In this document: piece by piece, positions 44,173-52,970 of the stretch
Numbering within the stretch: the first letter of the stretch is position 1
Layout: each line of letters opens with the position of its first letter
Assembly (NCBI RefSeq): GCF_016908495.1
Contig: NZ_JAFBDZ010000001.1
Coordinates: 1,116,001-1,180,000 of the forward strand
Direction of reading: 5' to 3'
Source of the DNA: Rossellomorea pakistanensis
GTDB lineage: Bacteria > Bacillota > Bacilli > Bacillales > Bacillaceae_B
DNA: 64,000 nucleotides
The notes under the pieces: model-generated
Databases searched by the model: none
What the model saw: the letters and a program-made list of their open reading frames with translations, nothing else
Told to the model about the DNA's origin: nothing
Made by a program: the position numbers and the translations under genes

Positions 44173-45113
44173 TTACTCCCCTACCATACTGTCGTTATCA
44201 TTATCTCGCATATAGGGATATAACCATGATCACTCATTATTGGCATACTAAACCTGCGTCTTCTGCTTCTTTAATCTCACCTGGCCATTACCGTTTGTAT
44301 CAACACTTAAAATATCACCGCTTGGATTTGAACTAGTTGAAGTTGAATCGGAAGGCTCACTCTCTGTTAAACCGAGTGATTCATTTACTTCATCAGGGTT
44401 CACGTTATCAAATGTATCAACAACCTCTTCACCCATTAAAGTATAGGTATATTCATAACTTGATGGAATCTGCGTTTCCGTATTCGGATATGTGATAATT
44501 GCTTCAAAATTAGTGACTCCACCTGCGCTACGGATCACGTCTTCTATAAGCTTGATCACCATGTCGGTTGAGTGTACTATCTTGGGGGGGGAATATTATA
44601 AGCATTCGATACCCCTCCGAGAGAATCAGCAATGATATGTCCTTCATCTAAAACGTCACTTTCTACACCAGGGACCTTTGCCTCATCAGAGTAGTATCTG
44701 CCAGAAGATAATACTGGTTCGTTACTATCATCTTGTATAAAGATTTCGTCAGCAACAACACGTACTAGTTGCCCGTGTTCATTAGTAAATGCCCAATATT
44801 CTCGATCCCCATAACCAATGTCCACGACGACATTAGGTTCACGATATCCAGACAAATCACCACCATCAACTTCAATGAGTTTGTGTCCTGGGAAAATTTC
44901 ATTCGTTGATTGGGTTGATGTTTCCTCTTCTACTGGTTCATCAATAACAGTAGTATTAATTTCTTCTTTCTCATCATTTTCATTTGTACTTACTTTGGTT
45001 ACTTCTTGAGAATCTGTTTTTCCCTCTGTAGTGGATACATCTTCTACGTTGGTACAACTAGCCATAAAGATGGTCGTTAAAAGTATGAGTAAATAGTTCA
45101 TTTTCTTTTGCAT
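44173..45113 (-). pseudogene. DNA/RNA non-specific endonuclease lipoprotein with excalibur end, multiply frameshifted
   Basis: Lipoprotein start MNYLLILLTTIFMASC, an acidic linker, then the nuclease segment GHKLIEVDGGDLSGYREPNV and DEGHIIADSLGGVSNAYNI. An eight-G tract (C on the coding strand, near 44584) shifts the frame to a stop; PQDSTLNRHGDQAY continues in the next frame and EDVIRSAGGVTNFEAIITYP in a third. The tail has DTNGNGQV and, after another shift, LYPYMRDNDNDSMVGE, an excalibur calcium-binding motif. About three frameshifts; inactive unless the assembly is wrong. Confidence 0.82.
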
Positions 45114-45321
45114 TTTAGGACTCTCCTAACTATATTCCGCAGTTATAACTGGCTCAAAACAATGCTCTGCTGGTTCAATCTGCCCGCAATACTCAGTAGA
45201 TGCATTACTAGTTGAGTGGGCAGACGAACACTCCTTGGATATATTTGATTGTTACTTAGTATTATATCGGTTGGTGTGTTGGAGTATTTTACGTATAATT
45301 GAAGAATATTTATTTAAGTAA

Positions 45322-45458
45322 ATATGTTGAAGAAATTAAGAAACATTTTGAGTATGTGGTGTTTCAAGAAAAGAAATAAGGAAGAATAAAACAACACCCC
45401 ATCATTTTATGATAGAGTGTTGTTCTTATTCCATTAAAGCGCCCTTATATTGAATAAG
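45322..45458. repeat. GCGCCC hairpin repeat, copy 13 (composite)
   Basis: Left arm ATATGTTGAAGAAATTAAG, body ACATTTTGAGTATGTGGTGT then TTCAAGAAAAGAAATAAGGA, imperfect terminator stem AACACCCCATCA/TGATAGAGTGTT, right hairpin CTTATTCCATTAAAGCGCCC then TTATATTGAATAAG with perfect CTTATTC/GAATAAG arms. Ends 3 bp before the DUF5412 stop codon. Confidence 0.9.
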
Positions 45459-45461
45459 GAA

Positions 45462-45872
45462 TTATTGATTTCTAAAATCAAATTTATCATTTGGCACGTC
45501 CAATGAATACCCATTAATCACTACCGTATCATTATCTGTCCAAGTGATATTTGCGGTATCTTCTCGATAATTCCAATAAATATTTTTAGTTTTATTATTT
45601 CTTTCGTTAAAGAGCAACTCACCACGAATAGCGTATGACGTTGTAGCTCCTCCGTTGGTGACGTATGCTTTTAAAGTGTACTTTCCATCAGGAGATGTCT
45701 CTTCTGTGAGATATTCCCCTGTTGGTAACCTATTCATATCAAAAAACGCCAAATAAACTCCATACCCAACCAATCCAACAAATAACAAACCAATTATTAC
45801 GAATATCTTCAATAATTTTTTATAAAATTTCCTTTTTTCATCTTTAACATTCACTTCTTCTTTAGGTTCCAA
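45462..45872 (-). CDS. DUF5412-type membrane-anchored protein
   Basis: 136 residues: charged cytoplasmic start, one membrane helix (IFVIIGLLFVGLVGYGVYLA, residues 21-40), then an extracytoplasmic beta domain with TSPDGKYTLKAYVTNGGATT, YAIRGELLFNERNNKTKNIY and ITWTDNDTVVINGYSLDVP. The SPDGKYTL and TW-D-VVINGxxLDV motifs are those of DUF5412 proteins of bacilli. Function unknown. Single-gene unit between copies 13 and 14. Confidence 0.85.
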   Translation of the reverse strand: MEPKEEVNVKDEKRKFYKKLLKIFVIIGLLFVGLVGYGVYLAFFDMNRLPTGEYLTEETSPDGKYTLKAYVTNGGATTSYAIRGELLFNERNNKTKNIYWNYREDTANITWTDNDTVVINGYSLDVPNDKFDFRNQ

Positions 45873-45945
45873 AGAGATACTCCCCTCTAACTAGTTAGTT
45901 CAATTTACAAATTTTAACCTATAAATCCGATTACTTTCAAAGACG

Positions 45946-46022
45946 TTTTTTCATAATCTGGCCCTAAAAAGGAAAATGAGCGCTTATCCTTGTTCCAGGA
46001 TAGCGCCCGATTGCTGAAGATC
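45946..46022. repeat. GCGCCC hairpin repeat, copy 14 (two-hairpin subtype)
   Basis: ATAATCTGGCCCTAAAAAGG, then AAAATGAGCGCTTAT, right hairpin CTTGTTCCAGGATAGCGCCC then GATTGCTGAAGATCC. Nearly the same layout as copy 9 at 40881. Confidence 0.85.
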
Positions 46023-46102
46023 CGTTATGTAAGGTAAAGGGGAGCATCCACAGACGCTAAAGAAAGCCCCGTATGTTGAAGAAGTAATCAAAAATCAATT
46101 TC

Positions 46103-47068
46103 TCATTGGAATTCAAATTTTACAGGTCTTAAAAATAGATCTTCTAATGTATCTTTTGCATTTTTATTCTCGAATAAAATCTCATATAAAGCGTTAGTAA
46201 TTGGAAGTTCAACGTCATATTGTTTGGATAATTCTCTCAATGCCCTTACCGTTGAAACACCTTCTGCTAATTTTTCAAACCTTTCACCTTGGACAAGTGC
46301 TTGACCAAATTTTCTGTTATGACTATGCATTGAGAACAATGTTGCCTCATAATCACCTAAATGACTTAATCCATATATTGTTAGGTCATTTCCTCCCATC
46401 GCTCTTAATAGGCGGGAAAGTTCTCTTGTACCTCTTGCCATAAGTGAACCTTTTAAACTGCTATAATTTAGTCCATCTAACATTCCTGCAGCTATACCCA
46501 TAACATTTTTTGTAGCTGCTCCAATTTCATTTCCAATAAGATCTTGTCCATAGTAAAACCTAATTAAATCACTGTTGAGTTCCTGAACAATTTTCTTTGT
46601 GGTTTCAATATTTTCTGATCCTATAACCATGCAATTTGGGATATTATTAACGAAATCTTGTACATGTCCTGGTCCTACCCAAACTGCTACATCGATATTT
46701 TTTCCAACGGCTTCACCAAATACTTGTGAAAGCCTTTTTCCACTAGTAGCTTCTAATCCCTTCATACATAGTATGAAAGTTTTCCCTTGTATTTCATTTA
46801 TTGAGTTTAATTGACATGCAAATGAACGTAATTCTTGGGCACTAATAGAAATGATAATAATCTTAGCAGATGAAACTGCTTTATATAATGAATTACTAAG
46901 TTCTATATCCTCTGGTAACGAAAGATAATCATTCTTTCTAGTTTCCTTTAGCCTAATGTAATTTATTGAGTGTTCTCTTCCCCATAACGTTACATTATGC
47001 CCAACCTTATTAACATACCAGGCTATAAAAGTACCCCAACGCCCACATCCTAGAACTGAAATATTCAT
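46103..47068 (-). CDS. Accessory NAD(P)-dependent glycerol-3-phosphate dehydrogenase-like protein
   Basis: 321 residues from the ATG at 47068 (site AAAAGGTGAGATTT); the frame is open to 47113. N-terminal Rossmann motif ISVLGCGRWGTFIAWYV, then VWVGPGHVQDFVNNIPNCMV, the catalytic lysine in AATKNVMGIAAGMLDGL, and LSHLGDYEATLFSMHSHNRK plus the G-GxxxE-like VQGERFEKLAEGVSTVRAL. These are GpsA family features, but the housekeeping gpsA lies elsewhere in bacilli, so this is an accessory paralogue and may act on another phosphorylated polyol. Confidence 0.88.
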   Translation of the reverse strand: MNISVLGCGRWGTFIAWYVNKVGHNVTLWGREHSINYIRLKETRKNDYLSLPEDIELSNSLYKAVSSAKIIIISISAQELRSFACQLNSINEIQGKTFILCMKGLEATSGKRLSQVFGEAVGKNIDVAVWVGPGHVQDFVNNIPNCMVIGSENIETTKKIVQELNSDLIRFYYGQDLIGNEIGAATKNVMGIAAGMLDGLNYSSLKGSLMARGTRELSRLLRAMGGNDLTIYGLSHLGDYEATLFSMHSHNRKFGQALVQGERFEKLAEGVSTVRALRELSKQYDVELPITNALYEILFENKNAKDTLEDLFLRPVKFEFQ

Positions 47069-47240
47069 AAATCTCACCTTTTCTGAATTCATTTTCATTG
47101 CTTTGTTTCCCATTAAAAATTGGATTTACTGGCATCAGGATAAATTCGGTAAGAGCAACAAAATATCCTTCCTGCCTTATTCAAGAGTCCTGCTCTTTAA
47201 CTGAATACTAATTATTTGAAAATTCCATCTCTTCTACATT

Positions 47241-47393
47241 GCTTTATTCCAGAATATGGCCCGTTTGTTGAATAAAAGTTTAAAAGATTTTGAGTTGTAG
47301 TGTTTCAAGCTTATCCAGGAAATAAGGAGGAATAAAACCTCCTTCATTTTGATAGGGGTTTTATTGTTGTCAAGCAAAGCTCCTAATAACCAA
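47241..47393. repeat. GCGCCC hairpin repeat, copy 15 (composite)
   Basis: Left hairpin CTTTATTCCAGAATATGGCC then CGTTTGTTGAATAAAAG with CTTTATTC/GAATAAAAG arms, body GATTTTGAGTTGTAGTGTTT, terminator stem around AAACCTCC..GGGGTTTT, degraded right hairpin GCAAAGCTCCTAATAACC. Last copy before the Mrr gene. Confidence 0.87.
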
Positions 47394-47492
47394 ATTCATT
47401 ATTATTATTTACGACAAAAGTAATTAATAAATACATCACTCAGAATTGTATTTTTTATCTAAAACTCTTTAACAATTAATAATTTCAAAATT

Positions 47493-48653
47493 TTATTCCT
47501 CTTTAAAGTAGTCATAATCAATTGCTTTTACCACAAAAGTTTGATTTACATCAACTCCGACATTATGAGTAATCATAAGTTTTGATAGTTCTATTCCATC
47601 AATTAAAATAATTTTCTTGGAGTCTAATCGTTCAGCATAGCTCCTAGCCCCATTTGTAAAGTAAGAGGTTGTAATAAAAACACCTTTCCTTGCTCCTTTT
47701 CCATCTAAAGCACCAGAGAAGCTCTGAACAACATCACGACCTACAGCATTATTAGCTGCATATCTTTTAGCTTGAACATAAATATTATCTAGACCTAATT
47801 TATCTTCTTTAATTACCCCATCTAATCCTTCATCATTGGACCTTTGTGTTACCTGTCCGTCTCCATATCCCATTACAGTTAATAATTCAACTACTATATC
47901 TTCAAATTTCATCCAATGAACATTTCTTAATTGTTTCAATAAATTATCGGCCAATTCGCTTTTTAATTCATCTAGCTTTTCTTTAACGACTGTTAATGGA
48001 TCTACCACTTTCTCTAATTCTTCAATTTCTTCTATGATTTCACCATGTGATTCACTCAGCAATTCAAGACCATCGTTAGTAATTTGATAGGATAGTTTAT
48101 TAACTTCTTCAATGTAATTTTCTTTTTTTAAGCTATATCTAACACTTCTTACCCTAGAAAGAAATATTATGTCCGAATTTTTTTCATACTTCATTATTCG
48201 TTGCTTTTCACTTAGCTTAAAATAATCAACTAACTTTTCTGTAATTTCACTTGCGGAGTATATTTCTCCATCTTTAATCATTGCTAAATAAGGGATCATC
48301 ATTTCTCCAGTAGAAGGGATTGTCCCTTTGATATTTTCATCATAATTTTTATGTATCCGATTTATCATGTGTTTTTCAATTAATCGCTGCTCTTCTTTTT
48401 CATTTTTAGGCATTCCTTCGTTACTTATTATCAGTTTTATTTCTGGAATAGTTAAACCAGCTTCATTCATTTTTTTAAGAAACTTCATTATTCTTAAGGA
48501 CTCCATAGTATACAAAACTTTATTTCCTCTAACTTTAATGGGTATGTAATTTTTAAAGTTTTTAACCCACCTTCTTCCGTTTGATTCAGACCAACCAACT
48601 AGCTCAGACATTTTGGTTTTCGTTAATAAATTATTATTTAGCATTCTCCTCAA
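47493..48653 (-). CDS. Mrr-type restriction endonuclease with N-terminal MerR-like DNA-binding domain
   Basis: 386 residues. Residues 1-75 look like a MerR/excisionase helix-turn-helix (LLTKTKMSELVGWSESNGRR, GLTIPEIKLIIS). A central winged-helix Mrr_N-like segment follows (GEIYSASEITEKLVDYFKLS). The C-terminal ~150 residues are an Mrr PD-(D/E)xK nuclease: MKFEDIVVELLTVMGYGDG, SNDEGLDGVI (acidic residue) and NIYVQAKRYAANNAVGRDVV (QxK), then GVFITTSYFTNGA. Type IV enzymes of this kind attack modified foreign DNA. GTG/ATG ambiguity at the start; ATG-led MLNNNLLTK at 48644 is alternative. Confidence 0.85.
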   Translation of the reverse strand: MRRMLNNNLLTKTKMSELVGWSESNGRRWVKNFKNYIPIKVRGNKVLYTMESLRIMKFLKKMNEAGLTIPEIKLIISNEGMPKNEKEEQRLIEKHMINRIHKNYDENIKGTIPSTGEMMIPYLAMIKDGEIYSASEITEKLVDYFKLSEKQRIMKYEKNSDIIFLSRVRSVRYSLKKENYIEEVNKLSYQITNDGLELLSESHGEIIEEIEELEKVVDPLTVVKEKLDELKSELADNLLKQLRNVHWMKFEDIVVELLTVMGYGDGQVTQRSNDEGLDGVIKEDKLGLDNIYVQAKRYAANNAVGRDVVQSFSGALDGKGARKGVFITTSYFTNGARSYAERLDSKKIILIDGIELSKLMITHNVGVDVNQTFVVKAIDYDYFKEE

Positions 48654-48790
48654 CCCTTTATTTCATTATTGATTGTATCCCAATGAATTATTATGAAGTT
48701 TTACTTTATTAAAAGAAGCTGGAAATTATTAAGTAATTCTTTAACATTGAAAAACCATCATGAAACATTTTCAAAATTCATGCCTTACAT

Positions 48791-49839
48791 TCAATTTCCA
48801 AAATATTGTTCTTTAAAATTTATACAGGTCCATTTATTTTTTATCATTTTCTGTAAAGTAGCTATAACTATACTTAGTCCAAAATCACAATTCTCCAATA
48901 ATTGTGTTTCATAATCACTAAATTTTTCATCTAAAATATTTTTATACATTGGATGAGCTATCTCAAGTTCACCATGTACAAATCTACTCCTTAAATTATA
49001 AAACTCTCTAATTTTTTTCTTGAACTTCTTTTTTCCATTTTCAGGAATACCCAAAAATAATTCAATTCTATCAACTAAAGTTCTACTAATTTGTCCCTTT
49101 AGAGTATCATAGAGAGCTTCTAATGCTGAAGATATCCATATTAGTTGAGTAGGAGAAACATACCCTTCTCTACAGATGTTTAATATTGAAAATAATGCAC
49201 TTTCCGTACCATTCATTGCAATTTGCCTATCCGACAGTTTTAATTTTTTAATCCAATTCCAAACATTGAATAGATCCATTTTTTTATTTTTGGCCAGCCT
49301 TTATTTACACTTTCAATCCAGGCACTTTCTATTATTGAAGAAGAGTATGAATAAATCTCATAAGTTTCTGTTTCTTGTAAATTTCTACTATAACAATTGA
49401 ATGAACCTGGGGTGCATAAATTCATTGTTAAAAAGATTTGATAAAAAGTATCTTCAATATAATTTAATAATACATTATCAATATTTTTATACTGTTCTTC
49501 AAAACTGTAATTACTAATTAAAGAAATTTCACATAATATATCAACAAACTTAGGATCAATTTTAATATTTTCAGATATATCTTCTTCAGTTATCTTCCCA
49601 TTAATATAATCTTCAATTGTATAAAAATTTCGAAGTTAACGTTGTGTATTTAATACAAAACTATCCCAATTAATCTTCAAACTTAATTCTCCAATAACTA
49701 CTTCTTGTTTTATTTCAGACAATATTTTAGGAACTTCATTCCATATCTCAATAAATTCTTTAGTTAATTCATTATGATCACCGTGATTTCTATCAAAGCT
49801 TGGAACTGTTATAACAAAATTCTTAATAATAGTTGACAT
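48791..49839 (-). pseudogene. HEPN-domain protein (ApeA-like), broken
   Basis: Start ATG at 49839 (MSTIIKNFVITVPSFDRNHG) and one frame to 49240 interrupted by a TAA at 49636. Then a frameshift in an A7 run leads into 48791-49279: ALFSILNICREGYVSPTQLI, SSALEALYDTLKGQ and IREFYNLRSRFVHGELEIAH. The R(N)xxxH-type RSRFVHGE is a HEPN ribonuclease motif, and the layout resembles Apea-like HEPN proteins of phage defence. Two disruptions in about 340 codons; otherwise well conserved, so decay is recent or the lesions are assembly errors. Confidence 0.7.
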
Positions 49840-50074
49840 GAATATACCCCTATTAATGTTTTTTTGAATTAATTCCAAAATGAGATAAGTTCTATCTTTT
49901 TACCTTATTTCTTGTTTTTTCTTAAGTACATTTTTAAAGACACTTTAAATATAGCACAAAATAACTACTTATCTAATATTCACCTGTAAAAATGTGGCGG
50001 AAATTCGTGAACGAAAGAATTTTCCAAAAAAAGATAACCTTACTTTGATATCCCTAAAAAACAAACAAAAAAAG

Positions 50075-50100
50075 CTGCCTCTGAAAAGCATCAGGGGCAG
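50075..50100 (-). terminator. Terminator of the putative immunity gene
   Basis: Stem CTGCCTCTGA / TCAGGGGCAG (one G-T pair) with T-rich sequence following on the minus strand, 10 bp past the stop at 50110. Confidence 0.8.
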
Positions 50101-50109
50101 TACATATAG

Positions 50110-50667
50110 TTAATCAAGAAAGCCAAATCTATATAAGTTTTCTAAGTAAAATTGAAATTCATCATCTTTTATATCTTCTGGAATATCAGCAATTCCATTT
50201 TGGATTAGTGTACCTAATACTAAGGCATTTAAATATCTACTGATTTCTTCACTTCTATCTCTCACAATGAAGTTAGTAATGTATTTTCCATTTTTACTCT
50301 CTAAGAAAATATCTACTCTTCTACCTTCTTGTTCGTCAATTAAGAGATGGTTATAATTATGTTCTTTCTTTTTAACTTTTTTAAAGTCTAGTGGATTTTC
50401 TCTGTTATCTAAAATTTGTTCATTATGATACTTTTTCTCTTCAATTGAGAAGTTTTTATTTAGTATTTTTGGATCGTTAACTACAAAACATTTATATATC
50501 TTTGAGTATTCTAATTGATCATCATTAACCAGGTCCAAAACCTCAGTTTTCAAAAACTCTTCCGCTTTAAATTTTTTAATAATCAAGTCTTCGATTTGCT
50601 CTTTTGTAAAAGATAACTTAGCTTGTTGATTTAAGTATCTTTTATAGAGTTTCTCATAGTCTTGCAT
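50110..50667 (-). CDS. Hypothetical protein, probable immunity partner of the toxin fragment
   Basis: 185 residues, soluble and very acidic/basic-mixed (MQDYEKLYKRYLNQQAKLSF; NYNHLLIDEQEGRRVDIFLE; VRDRSEEISRYLNALVLGTL). No motif recognised. Its ATG follows GGGAGGTAAAAGTAG, and it starts 15 bp after the stop of a polymorphic-toxin C-terminal piece, the usual arrangement of toxin and immunity genes. The function is inferred from position only. Confidence 0.6.
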   Translation of the reverse strand: MQDYEKLYKRYLNQQAKLSFTKEQIEDLIIKKFKAEEFLKTEVLDLVNDDQLEYSKIYKCFVVNDPKILNKNFSIEEKKYHNEQILDNRENPLDFKKVKKKEHNYNHLLIDEQEGRRVDIFLESKNGKYITNFIVRDRSEEISRYLNALVLGTLIQNGIADIPEDIKDDEFQFYLENLYRFGFLD

Positions 50668-50682
50668 CTACTTTTACCTCCC

Positions 50683-51001
50683 TTATTTAACTGGACCACC
50701 ATAAAAAGCATGAGCTTTTGGTGTTCTCTTATATGGATGCCAGTGATAATAATAACCTTTTCTTGGTTTTCCGTATCTAGTATCTACTTCATTTATAGGT
50801 TTACCACTTCGATTTGCTGCCGCGGCGACACCTTTTGCTTGATTACTAGACGTAGACCATGTATCTTTTTTAGATTTTATTCTTGCAACTGCTGCCGATT
50901 TACTCAATCCTTTACCAATGTAAACCCCACCTTTTTTTACAGTAGCCGCAAAATGATAATACTTCTTACTTTTTTTCGCGTGACTATCTAAAGTTAGGAA
51001 T
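50683..51001 (-). pseudogene. C-terminal domain of a polymorphic toxin, 5' part missing
   Basis: Open frame without start from 51001: SHAKKSKKYYHFAATVKKGG, VYIGKGLSKSAAVARIKSKK, then NEVDTRYGKPRKGYYYHWHP and KAHAFYGGPVK. The histidine-rich end (HWHPYKRTPKAHAFYG) is of the kind found at the C-termini of secreted Bacillus polymorphic toxins. A TAA lies upstream, and no export or trafficking domain remains. It could still be read from the internal TTG at 50907 as a 74-residue orphan. Confidence 0.6.
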
Positions 51002-51016
51002 TACACAACCCTCATT

Positions 51017-51387
51017 TTGATAAAAGAAGAAAAAAAATCAAGGTATTTTGAGATTTACATTAAGAAGAAGCCAATACCAAATAGTTTTCATATCATTGGC
51101 AGGTACCAGGACATAGTGATTAATAGTCGTGAAACAATAGAAAAGCATAGAGAAATTTTTTTCATGAACTCTGCCACATCCTTAGACATTCAGGAATCCA
51201 AACAATTATGCCATCTGCTTTTAGAGAGCTACATGAATGGGACGCTAATCATTTTACTCAGTATGCAGCTATCCCTTATTACATGATTAAATACATTCCA
51301 TTTAATGATATTGATGTAATTAAGCAAATGTCTGAGATGTTCAAGGTTTCTCCAGAACTATGTGAGGAGCGATTGAAGCAAATCTAA
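51017..51387 (+). pseudogene. ImmA/IrrE-type peptidase remnant
   Basis: Two frames. The first reads MIKEEKKSRYFEIYIKKKPI and further; the second, from about 51191, reads TIMPSAFRELHEWDANHFTQ, then YYMIKYIPFND and MSEMFKVSPELCEERLKQI-stop, the C-terminal half of the phage ImmA/IrrE metallopeptidases that cleave ImmR-type repressors. The HExxH zinc region is missing. In intact elements this gene sits beside the immunity repressor and the integrase, as it does here. Confidence 0.7.
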
Positions 51388-51487
51388 AGGAGAAATCAAT
51401 TACATATTCAAAAGTCTAAAGTTTACCTTTAGCTATATTTTTTTGTTCACATAATTAAAGGAAGTTGTTTATAAAGGAAGTGATTAA

Positions 51488-52935
51488 ATGAAAGCAGCTA
51501 TTTACATACGTGTAAGTACTGTGGAACAAGCTACTGAAGGTTATTCTATCGTGCTCAAACTGACCGTCTTAAAGCCTATTGTGTGTCTCAGGGATGGGAT
51601 ACTTTCGAGATATACATTGATGATGGGTATAGTGCAAAAGATACGAACAGGCCTAATCTGAAACGAATGATGAAGCATATAGAAGAGAACCTAATTGACT
51701 GTGTATTGGTTTATCGTCTAGATCGCTTAACTTGATCGGTTAGAGACCTCTATAACATCTTAGAAACGTCTGATAAAAATGATTGCAAGTTCAAGTCAGC
51801 AACAGAAGTTTATGATACGACCACTGCTATGGGGAGAATGTTCATTACTATTGTAGCTGCATTAGCTCAGCGGGAACGGGAAAATACCGGTGAAAGGATT
51901 CCATGGGGATGGAACAAAAAGCTCGTGAGGGGCAATGGGTGATCAATCAAGCACCATATGGCTATGAGATAGATAAGGAGAATAAAACCCTTGTCATAAA
52001 TGAAGAAGAGGCAAAGGTTGTAAAAAGAATTTATGATTTATACCTAAGTGGGAAAAGCATGAATTACATTGCGAGAGAATTTAATCGATTAAACATATTT
52101 ACCAAGACTGATACCATCTGGAATGATTTTAAGGTTAAATATATTCTTTCTAACCCTTTATATAAGGGCACCATGAGATATAACTATAGAGTCAATAAAG
52201 AGAATTATTTTGAGGTTGAAGATTCTCATCCCGCAATCATACCAGCTGATACTTTCGAAAACGCAAATCGAATGAGAGAAAACAGAAGAATCGTTCATCC
52301 TAAGTCCGCTACCAGTAAGTTCATCTTTTCAGGAATAGCGAGATGTGGAAGGTGTGGATCTCCACTGGCAGGAAAATATGGATACTCTAAGAGAGGTAAT
52401 AAAGAATATCATACTCAATCTTATTATTGTACAAGGCAAAAAGTTGGTGGATGCAATCAAAGGAAAATGTCTGAGCGATATATTGGGACACAATTCCTTA
52501 ATTATCTTGACTCATTACAAATCAAACCAGATGTATCAGAAGATGTTACTAACCAGGAAGAACAATGATACTCAAGACAGATTGGACATACTCAATAAGG
52601 AACTAAAGGATATTGATAAACGTCGAAAGAAATGGCAATATGCATGGGTCAATGACATGATTAATGATGAGGACTTTTCTCTCCGAATGGAAGAAGAAAA
52701 TAATAAAGAAGAAGATATTAATAAGCAGCTCTCTTCCCTCCAACCATCAAGCGAAAAAATAAATACTGAAGATCTTTCTGAAATCTTAAGGGATATAAAA
52801 TCAAATTGGTACCAGCTCGACACTTTGGAGAAGAAAATGCTTCTACAGATGTTTACGAAAAAAATTGCCATTGATCGAGTGGGAAATCAAATTAAACCTG
52901 ATTGTTTAGAGATAAAAGAAGTTCAATTTTTTTAG
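51488..52935 (+). pseudogene. Large serine recombinase, decayed
   Basis: ATG at 51488 with AAAGGAAGTG. N-terminal resolvase domain: MKAAIYIRVSTVEQATEGYS with nucleophile Ser10, then QTDRLKAYCVSQGWDTFEIY after a one-base shift near 51550, and a TGA near 51733 replacing an arginine codon (YRLDRLT-stop-SVRDLYNIL). A further shift near 51900 precedes the recombinase domain (REGQWVINQAPYGYEIDKEN). A zinc ribbon follows (ARCGRCGSPLAGKYGYSKRG, YYCTRQK) and, after another shift near 52560, a coiled-coil C-terminus. At least four lesions; inactive. Full length would be about 480 residues. Its end is 35 bp from the comGA fragment. Confidence 0.9.
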
Positions 52936-52970
52936 AGGACCATCACTGCATAGTTCTTTTATTATGACTG

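Noticed and set aside
18990-47393. Hairpin repeats as canonical integron attC sites
   Set aside because: Single hairpins are only about 35 bp, the paired inner boxes of attC are not recognisable, and no intI-type tyrosine recombinase is present. GTTGAAT at 40065, 40304 and 47267 fits GTTRRRY, but that consensus is too loose to count as evidence.
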